A model generated the notes under the pieces. It did not search any database. It saw nothing but the letters and a program-made list of their open reading frames with translations, and was not told where the DNA came from. From positions 1 through 7,802 of the forward strand of contig DAOTUB010000285.1 of assembly GCA_034437455.1 (NCBI GenBank): a stretch of DNA of 7,802 nucleotides, in the 5' to 3' direction. Source of the DNA: DAOTUB01 sp034437455 (GTDB lineage Bacteria; Chloroflexota; Anaerolineae; B4-G1). The position numbers were made by a program, and so were the translations under genes. The stretch's first letter is position 1. The number at the start of each line of letters is the position of its first letter. This document shows, in pieces, positions 5,262 through 7,802 of the stretch.

Positions 5262-6178
5262 GTTCGGATCCTCCTTCCCGTCAACTGGATAAAGACGTTC
5301 TCCAGGGTGGCGCCCTCCACCGTCAGCCCGCGGAGGGTGAAACCGTTCGACTCGGCCAGGTTGATCAAGGCTTTGAGCACAGGTTGCACCTCGGGAGCGT
5401 AGATGGTGAACGCGCCACTTCCCTCGTCCAGCACCCTGGATGCGCCGGGTATCTCCTCCAGGAGGGCGGCATCGAGCGCGCCCGCGATCACGAACGCGAT
5501 CTTTTGCTCGACCGCCAGGTCCGCCATCAATTGCCGGGGTGTGTCGAGGGCGATGATCTTGCCGTGGTCGATGATCGCCACCCGGTCGCACAGGTTCTCT
5601 GCCTCCTCAATGTAGTGGGTGGTCAGAAAGACGGTTTTCCCTTTCTCACGGGCGAGGCGAATCCAATCCCACAAGGCGCGGCGAGACTGAGGGTCGAGAC
5701 CGGCGGTCGGTTCGTCGAGGAACAAGAGTTCGGGATCGTTGATCAGCGCCAGAATAAAGGTCACCCGCTGCCGCTGACCGCCAGAGAGGTCGCGGATAAA
5801 GGCCCGTTTCTTTTCCTCCAGGCCGATCATCTCCAGCAGCGCGTCGGGGTCGGCGGGGCGGCGGTAGTAGCTGGCGAATAGCCGCAGCAGCTCGCCCACG
5901 CGGAGATCGGGATACAACGCCGTCTCCTGGAGCATGATTCCGATGCGTTCCTTCAGCTCGTAGCCGTCTCTGCGAGGGTCGAGGCTCAGCGCAGTCACGC
6001 TGCCGCTATCAGATGTTTTGTACCCCTCGATGCACTCGATGGTCGTCGTCTTCCCGGCCCCATTCGGCCCCAGGAAGCCGAATATCTCTCCCTCCTGCAC
6101 CTCAAAGCTGATGCCGTCCACAGCTTTGACTTCGCCGTAGTGTTTTACCAGATCGTTAACTTTGATCGTCGCTCTCAT
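5258..6178 (-). CDS. ABC-2 exporter ATP-binding protein (NatA/DrrA-like)
   Basis: A 306-residue single ABC ATPase, intact in all motifs: Walker A GPNGAGKTT (37-45), Q-loop Q84, signature LSGGQ (131-135), Walker B LLFLDE (151-156), D-loop GLDPQS (160-165) and switch His188 in TTHYIEEAE. A roughly 90-residue C-terminal extension, common in DrrA/NatA-type exporters, ends in the conserved TLENVFIQLTGR pattern. It powers export through the two permeases encoded immediately downstream, the first of which overlaps its stop codon by 4 bases. The ATG at 6178 has GGGGAG about 8 bases upstream. It is the first gene of the exporter unit and follows the second repeat block directly. Confidence 0.95.
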   Translation of the reverse strand: MRATIKVNDLVKHYGEVKAVDGISFEVQEGEIFGFLGPNGAGKTTTIECIEGYKTSDSGSVTALSLDPRRDGYELKERIGIMLQETALYPDLRVGELLRLFASYYRRPADPDALLEMIGLEEKKRAFIRDLSGGQRQRVTFILALINDPELLFLDEPTAGLDPQSRRALWDWIRLAREKGKTVFLTTHYIEEAENLCDRVAIIDHGKIIALDTPRQLMADLAVEQKIAFVIAGALDAALLEEIPGASRVLDEGSGAFTIYAPEVQPVLKALINLAESNGFTLRGLTVEGATLENVFIQLTGRRIRT

Positions 6179-6217
6179 GTTGTGTCTCCCCTGAAAATAA
6201 ATCTGTTACCAATTTGC

Positions 6218-6359
6218 GTCATTCCAAGCGACCGAAGGGAGTCGAGGAATCTCCACTTTCGCAAGCAAAACCACTGTGGAGATTCCTCCGTGTGGCGTCG
6301 TGTGGCGCCACACGACGCTGCGACTCCACTCCGCTGTGCTCCGTTCCACTCGGAATGAC
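6218..6359. repeat. 142-bp nested palindromic element (MITE-like), copy 2
   Basis: Same length as copy 1 with five substitutions. The ends read GTCATTCCAAGCG (6218-6230) and CACTCGGAATGAC (6347-6359). The inner inverted repeat is one pair longer than in copy 1 (GAGGAATCTCCA / TGGAGATTCCTC), and the 24-bp palindrome (6295-6318) is unchanged. The two changes in the terminal stem leave G-U pairs if the minus strand is transcribed, but A-C mismatches on the plus strand. Confidence 0.9.
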
Positions 6360-6366
6360 GAGCGCC

Positions 6367-6411
6367 TGTAGCGGTTAGCGTCGGATTGTTCCAATCCGCA
6401 ATCGCCCTACA
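6367..6411. repeat. TGTAG...CTACA hairpin repeat, copy 3
   Basis: TGTAG (6367-6371) and CTACA (6407-6411) enclose a hairpin CGGATTG-TTC-CAATCCG. This hairpin is the main content of the length difference from copy 2. Its loop retains the TTCC seen in copies 1 and 4. Confidence 0.65.
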
Positions 6412-6463
6412 CTTTCGTCCTTCTGGGTGAACGGAGTTCATGGTGACTCCTCCGTAAATAACC

Positions 6464-6521
6464 TGTAGCCACGGATTCTGTCGCAACGAGTTGCGCACGC
6501 GCTATGGAAAGCGCGACTACA
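6464..6521. repeat. TGTAG...CTACA hairpin repeat, copy 4
   Basis: TGTAG (6464-6468) and CTACA (6517-6521) enclose two inverted repeats: CGCAAC-GA-GTTGCG at 6482-6495 and CGCGCT-ATGGAA-AGCGCG at 6498-6515. The second is the exact reverse complement of bases 4-21 of the window. The element starts just after the DUF6064 stop codon; there is no T-tract, so it is not an obvious terminator. Confidence 0.7.
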
Positions 6522-6524
6522 TTT

Positions 6525-7169
6525 TTATCCTTCAGCGTTAGCCGGTTTGACCTTCCAGTTTCGGATCAGCACGACCAGGCCGTACACGCCCGCTGCGAAA
6601 AGGATGCAATCCTCGTAGCAATCGAGCGCGCCAAAGCACTTTGGCAGCGCCATCAAGGCCCACGGGAGCAAGGCGACAAAGACCTTCTCGTCCACTTTCG
6701 GCGTGGCCGCGGCGACCAGGGCGATGGCGAACACCGTCAACGGGCAGGGGAATAAAGGCAGGAGCATTCTGGGGTATGCGTGTCCCAGGAACACCCATCC
6801 GATCAGCGGGTACAAAACCACCAGCAGGAGCCAGAGGAACGTAAACCCCCTTTTCCACCCCGCGTCGGGGAGCCTGAATTTCGTTTTCCTGGTGAATATA
6901 TCCACGACGAACAAGACCGACACGAGGATGAACAATGGAACGCCGGTCGCTATGGAGATGGGATTTCTCATGAATACCAGGAAAAACACCACCCCGTTCC
7001 AGGTAAAGGCGAACGCGAGGAATGTCTTCATCCAGACGTCTGCCCTCGGCCCGGGCTTTGCAAATACCCAATAGGTCAAGAATGCCGCCGCGACGATCAT
7101 GATAACCTGTACCGGCCACAAGGCTTTGTTGTACAAACCCACGTGATTCCAAAATGTTCCCGAATCCAT
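6525..7169 (-). CDS. DUF6064-like integral membrane protein
   Basis: A 214-residue hydrophobic protein with about six membrane segments (near 17-36, 48-67, 75-91, 108-128, 140-156, 164-180 and 185-202; one may not fully span). The opening MDSGTFWNHVGLYNKALWPV and the central PLFPCPLTVFAIAL, followed by LPWALMALPKCFGALDCYED, match my recollection of the DUF6064 family, whose function is not known. The ATG at 7169 has AGGAGG about 7 bases upstream, and that ribosome site overlaps the TAG of the preceding methyltransferase-like gene, so the two are translationally coupled. After the stop come hairpin repeats rather than a clear terminator, so read-through into the exporter unit is possible. Confidence 0.75.
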   Translation of the reverse strand: MDSGTFWNHVGLYNKALWPVQVIMIVAAAFLTYWVFAKPGPRADVWMKTFLAFAFTWNGVVFFLVFMRNPISIATGVPLFILVSVLFVVDIFTRKTKFRLPDAGWKRGFTFLWLLLVVLYPLIGWVFLGHAYPRMLLPLFPCPLTVFAIALVAAATPKVDEKVFVALLPWALMALPKCFGALDCYEDCILFAAGVYGLVVLIRNWKVKPANAEG

Positions 7170-7179
7170 CAGTTGCCTC

Positions 7180-7737
7180 CTAACTTTTTTGTCTGCGCTG
7201 CGCCAGTCGTATGATGCCTGCTACAAAGTTTACCCTTGGCGTCCTCTCCATGTAGCTCTCGTAGGCGTCGCCAAATTTTTCGATACAACCCTGGTCGGAT
7301 TTGAAGGTGTCTGTATAGGCCAACGCCATTGAGACCAGACCCAGAACCACGCTGGTCCAATGCTGCGCGATCAGCATGACGCCCAGATTGATCAGCAGCC
7401 AGGCCGCGCCGCCCTGTGGATGGCGCACGATGGCGTAGAGGCCGGTATCCACCAGGGTCGTGGTTTTCATGTAGCTTTCTCCCTTTGCCACGCCGCCCCG
7501 CCTGCGAAAGGTGATGATCGGTAGCACGCCAAAGATCGCCGATGTCCACAGACAGATCCAGCCGATCCACTCAATCGTCTCGGAGCTAGATCGGCGAAGG
7601 AAAAAGGCCAGGAAAATCTGGGCAACCGTCACCACGCTTGCGATGGACGATAGCAGAAAGGGGTGCAGACCGTAGATAAGGTGATTCCAGAATTTAAAAC
7701 CTCCCAAATGTAGTATAATGACATCCGAGAGTAACAA
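7180..7737 (-). CDS. isoprenylcysteine carboxyl methyltransferase (ICMT/PEMT)-like membrane protein
   Basis: Up to 185 residues, with membrane segments near 27-47, 56-76 and a hairpin at 111-143. The C-terminal half shows the ICMT/PEMT signature: LVDTGLYAIVRHPQ (95-108) and later EKFGDAYESYMERTPRV (153-169), which bind SAM and shape the active site in this family. The usual RHPxY is RHPQG here, losing the common tyrosine. Substrates of bacterial members are mostly unknown. The start is uncertain. The longest frame opens at a TTG (7737) without a ribosome site and upstream of the likely promoter. A TTG at 7707 would fit a nearly leaderless message, and GGGAGG at 7700-7705 has no usual in-frame start after it. 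A shortened 5' end caused by an event to the right is also possible. Confidence 0.7.
   Translation of the reverse strand: MLLSDVIILHLGGFKFWNHLIYGLHPFLLSSIASVVTVAQIFLAFFLRRSSSETIEWIGWICLWTSAIFGVLPIITFRRRGGVAKGESYMKTTTLVDTGLYAIVRHPQGGAAWLLINLGVMLIAQHWTSVVLGLVSMALAYTDTFKSDQGCIEKFGDAYESYMERTPRVNFVAGIIRLAQRRQKS
7712..7719. promoter_or_regulatory. overlapping divergent -10 boxes
   Basis: The plus strand carries a perfect TATAAT (7714-7719) and the minus strand TATACT (7717-7712), sharing the central TATA. The plus box lies about 35 bases before the ribosome site and ATG of the rightward gene. The minus box would start RNA near 7705, at the 5' end of the ICMT-like gene. No good -35 box is seen for either, so this is suggestive only. 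Overlapping, symmetric -10 elements are a known form of bidirectional bacterial promoter. Confidence 0.4.
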
Positions 7738-7754
7738 ACAGACTGGGAGGGAAA

Positions 7755-7802
7755 ATGGAATTCACGGATGATCTAAAGGTTCTCTTCATCAAAACCGCCG
7801 AG
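7755..7802 (+). CDS. 5' end of a rightward gene (cut by window)
   Basis: The only plus-strand gene. GGGAGG at 7745-7750 is followed after 4 bases by ATG at 7755. The frame stays open to the window edge for 16 codons, reading MEFTDDLKVLFIKTAE. A TATAAT box lies about 35 bases upstream. The short sequence vaguely recalls the N-terminus of some ISAzo13-type transposases, but 16 residues cannot settle this. If it is a transposase, the neighbouring ICMT-like gene may have lost its natural start to an insertion. Confidence 0.55.
   Translation, partial: MEFTDDLKVLFIKTAE

Larger units (their letters stand above)
6191..6452. repeat. repeat block A, copy 2 (upstream of the ABC ATPase)
   Basis: About 262 bp matching 2810-3054. 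Alignment is gap-free from 6191 to 6377. The copy then carries 17 extra bases within its TGTAG...CTACA element and resumes matching through the ribosome site, ATG and AACTCC tail (ATG at 6441 on the minus strand). It fills most of the 346-base gap between the DUF6064 gene and the ATPase gene. Read from the ATG at 6441, an 88-codon frame runs through the repeat and stops by an ATGA overlap with the ATPase start, but its peptide is repeat-derived. No clear promoter is visible in the gap. Confidence 0.9.

Noticed and set aside
2810..6452. Composite transposon formed by two insertion sequences
   Set aside because: Neither block encodes a transposase and no target-site duplication could be identified; they are non-coding repeats.
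6464..6521. Intrinsic terminator after the DUF6064 gene
   Set aside because: Hairpins are present but no T-tract follows on the minus strand, and the same hairpin occurs in a non-terminator setting at 4-21.

Overview
The window is a GC-rich bacterial segment. Apart from one partial gene at the right edge, every gene lies on the minus strand, so the text below follows transcription from high to low coordinates. The phylum cannot be proved from sequence alone. The mix of LytS/LytTR signalling, NatA-type exporters, a DUF6064 protein and many palindromic intergenic repeats would fit a Chloroflexota-like (Anaerolineae-type) environmental bacterium; this is inference.

Right edge (7680-7802): a divergent intergenic region with two overlapping -10 boxes. 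A plus-strand gene starts at 7755 and leaves the window after 16 codons. Leftward lie two coupled membrane-protein genes: an isoprenylcysteine-methyltransferase-like protein (7180-7737, start uncertain) and a DUF6064-type protein (6525-7169). About 350 bases of repeat DNA follow.

Core cassette (6178 down to 178): ABC-2 exporter ATPase, two paralogous ABC-2 permeases, a class I SAM methyltransferase, a second copy of the repeat block, a CPBP-family membrane protease, a previously unmarked 30-codon hydrophobic peptide ORF (1979-2071), a LytS-type histidine kinase and a LytTR response regulator. A strong intrinsic terminator ends the run. Most junctions are tight: GTGA overlap, stops overlapping the next Shine-Dalgarno, and the peptide ORF starting 2 bases after the CPBP stop and overlapping the kinase start by 8 bases. 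The layout resembles NatA/NatB-type or bacteriocin-type exporter loci controlled by a LytTR two-component system. A testable idea is that the small peptide is the signal, substrate or kinase partner of the CPBP-protease/kinase pair.

Repeats: three families are visible. (A) A roughly 250-bp block present twice (2810-3054 and 6191-6452), each with a 142-bp nested palindromic core whose ends read GTCATTCCGAGCG. (B) Four short elements bounded by TGTAG...CTACA that hold small hairpins, with compensatory base-pair changes between copies. (C) A short repeat read in frame inside a permease gene, encoding PVLSEVEG.
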